Of a DNA stretch of 13,114 nucleotides, positions 12,259 to 13,114 are shown one piece after another. The translations under genes were made by a program, and so were the position numbers. Source of the stretch: Candidatus Nitrosopumilus sp. GTDB lineage: Archaea > Thermoproteota > Nitrososphaeria > Nitrososphaerales > Nitrosopumilaceae. Within the stretch, counting starts at the first letter, position 1. Each line of letters opens with the position of its first letter. The stretch is taken from contig JAOTUX010000010.1 of the NCBI GenBank assembly GCA_029863665.1, positions 1 through 13,114 on the forward strand. Direction: 5' to 3'. The notes beneath the pieces were generated by a model that made no database searches, was not told the DNA's origin, and was given only the letters and a program-made list of their open reading frames with translations.

Positions 12259-13114
12259 ATGAGAGTCAAAATTTTTGCAAGTTTTTTAATTTTTACACTA
12301 ATTCTATTTTTTCCACAAGCTAACGCACAATCAGATTCTTTTAAAGAAGTTAGTCACAAATCGCTTCAAATAACAATTGACCATGAAGGAAATGTAAATG
12401 TAATACATCAAATCAGAGATTCAGATGAACCAAGACAGTTAAATTTTGTTAATGGAACTGTTTCAAATCTAAAACTCATAGATAGTGCAGATAAAGAAGA
12501 ATTAATTGATATCAGTGATGGAATTAATAGTATAGTAATTTTACCAGATCAAGGAGAATTGGTTGTAAAATATGATCTAAAAGATGTTTTAGTTTTAAAA
12601 GATAATGTGTGGACATTAGATTTTAGATATCTTCAAACAACAATTTTTGTTCTTCCAGAAGAAATAGATTTAGTATTTGCAAATCAAAGATCTGTTTTCT
12701 TGGATGGAAAAAATGCTTTTACATGTCATGGATGTGAAATTATTTTAGAATATTCAATTAATGAACCAAAAGAGATTAAACAAGTTAATTGGACAGACAA
12801 AGAATTTCTTGTAGAGATTAAAACTTTTGCAGAAATAAAAAGTTTTGATTTCAATCAACCAACAAAAGAAATTAGTTTTAAACTAAATAGCAGTAATCAA
12901 TCTGTCACAACTGTTATTCCCTTAGGATTGTTATGGGAACCATACACAGTATTTCTTGATGGCAAAGAAATTTTGTTTAATGAATATACCAACAATGGAA
13001 CTCATGTTTGGCTTAATATGAGACCTGAATCTTCAGGAGAAATTACAATTATAGGAACCACTGTTGTACCTGAATTTCCAATAATTGCTCCATTAGCAGT
13101 AGGATTTTTGATTA
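12259..13114 (+). CDS. Signal-peptide surface protein, C-terminally anchored (partial)
   Basis: Opens at ATG 12259, directly after the cyclophilin TAA, and runs open to the window end (285 codons seen). It starts with MRVKIFASFLIFTLILFF and a likely cleavage after ANA (about residue 23). The ectodomain is beta-rich, contains a lone CHGC pair near residue 156, several N-glycosylation-type sequons (for example NGT, NWT, NGT) and no enzyme motif. Near the cut end, VPEFPIIAPLAVGFLI begins a hydrophobic segment that resembles the PEF-type C-terminal membrane anchor frequent in archaeal surface proteins. It is therefore probably almost complete and displayed outside the cell. Co-transcription with a cytosolic cyclophilin suggests only shared expression. 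Confidence 0.8.
   Translation, partial: MRVKIFASFLIFTLILFFPQANAQSDSFKEVSHKSLQITIDHEGNVNVIHQIRDSDEPRQLNFVNGTVSNLKLIDSADKEELIDISDGINSIVILPDQGELVVKYDLKDVLVLKDNVWTLDFRYLQTTIFVLPEEIDLVFANQRSVFLDGKNAFTCHGCEIILEYSINEPKEIKQVNWTDKEFLVEIKTFAEIKSFDFNQPTKEISFKLNSSNQSVTTVIPLGLLWEPYTVFLDGKEILFNEYTNNGTHVWLNMRPESSGEITIIGTTVVPEFPIIAPLAVGFLI

Noticed and set aside
1..13114. Defence island, prophage or other mobile system
   Set aside because: No integrase, transposase, toxin-antitoxin, restriction or nuclease-helicase genes are seen; composition is uniform and most genes are conserved housekeeping genes.

Overview
The window is a low-GC, gene-dense archaeal chromosome segment, most likely from a Nitrosopumilus-like ammonia-oxidising archaeon (Thaumarchaeota/Nitrososphaerota). 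The support is an archaeal-type proteasome beta subunit, sn-glycerol-1-phosphate dehydrogenase (archaeal lipid stereochemistry), a KH/beta-CASP archaeal CPSF1, archaeal NMN adenylyltransferase, RtcA, a BluB-like enzyme, intergenic TATA boxes lying about 26 bases before start codons, frequent TTG starts, tRNA genes without encoded CCA, and a tRNA with an insertion in the D-loop. I see no insertion sequence, prophage, CRISPR array or obvious foreign island. It reads as core chromosome with small accessory genes at the right-hand end.

Layout. 1-107: tail of an unidentified + strand gene. 99-2688 (-): psmB followed by the aCPSF1/FttA nuclease gene, an apparent operon joining protein degradation and RNA 3'-end formation/transcription termination. 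2757-3821 (+): egsA, divergent from psmB and apparently sharing one palindromic TATA box with it. 3818-4564 (-): SlyD-like FKBP prolyl isomerase. 4716-5861 (-): class V aminotransferase. 5903-6397 (-): nadM, divergent from rtcA (6460-7485, +), again over a shared TATA-like palindrome. 7465-7962 (-): four-helix CopD-like membrane protein with a perfect inverted repeat over its promoter. 8045-8539 (+): membrane-anchored LEA2-like protein. 8548-8621 (-): tRNA-Val(GAC). 8704-9414 (+): BluB-like flavin enzyme. 9439-9531 (+): tRNA-Arg(CCT) with a D-loop insertion. 9585-10115 (+): NADPH-dependent FMN reductase-like flavoprotein. 10096-10542 (-): secreted protein. 10640-10759 (+): a 39-residue protein with eight cysteines. 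10761-11237 (-): two-helix membrane protein with a coiled-coil tail. 11322-11552 (-): small HTH protein. 11782-12258 (+): cyclophilin, abutting a signal-peptide surface protein that runs off the window.

How the parts fit. Most genes are housekeeping: proteostasis (proteasome, FKBP, cyclophilin), RNA processing (aCPSF1, RtcA, tRNAs), lipid backbone synthesis (EgsA), NAD synthesis (NadM) and cobalamin lower-ligand synthesis (BluB). Genes are packed tail to tail with overlaps of 4-21 bases, so transcripts must end inside or very close to opposing genes, which is notable beside the gene of the likely termination nuclease. The less explained content is the tiny cysteine-rich gene, the D-loop insertion in tRNA-Arg, C33 in tRNA-Val, the inverted repeat at 7967-7992 and the 23-bp direct repeat at 11613 and 11690. 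I do not see a clear multi-gene undescribed system; the small cysteine-rich protein is the best candidate for something new.
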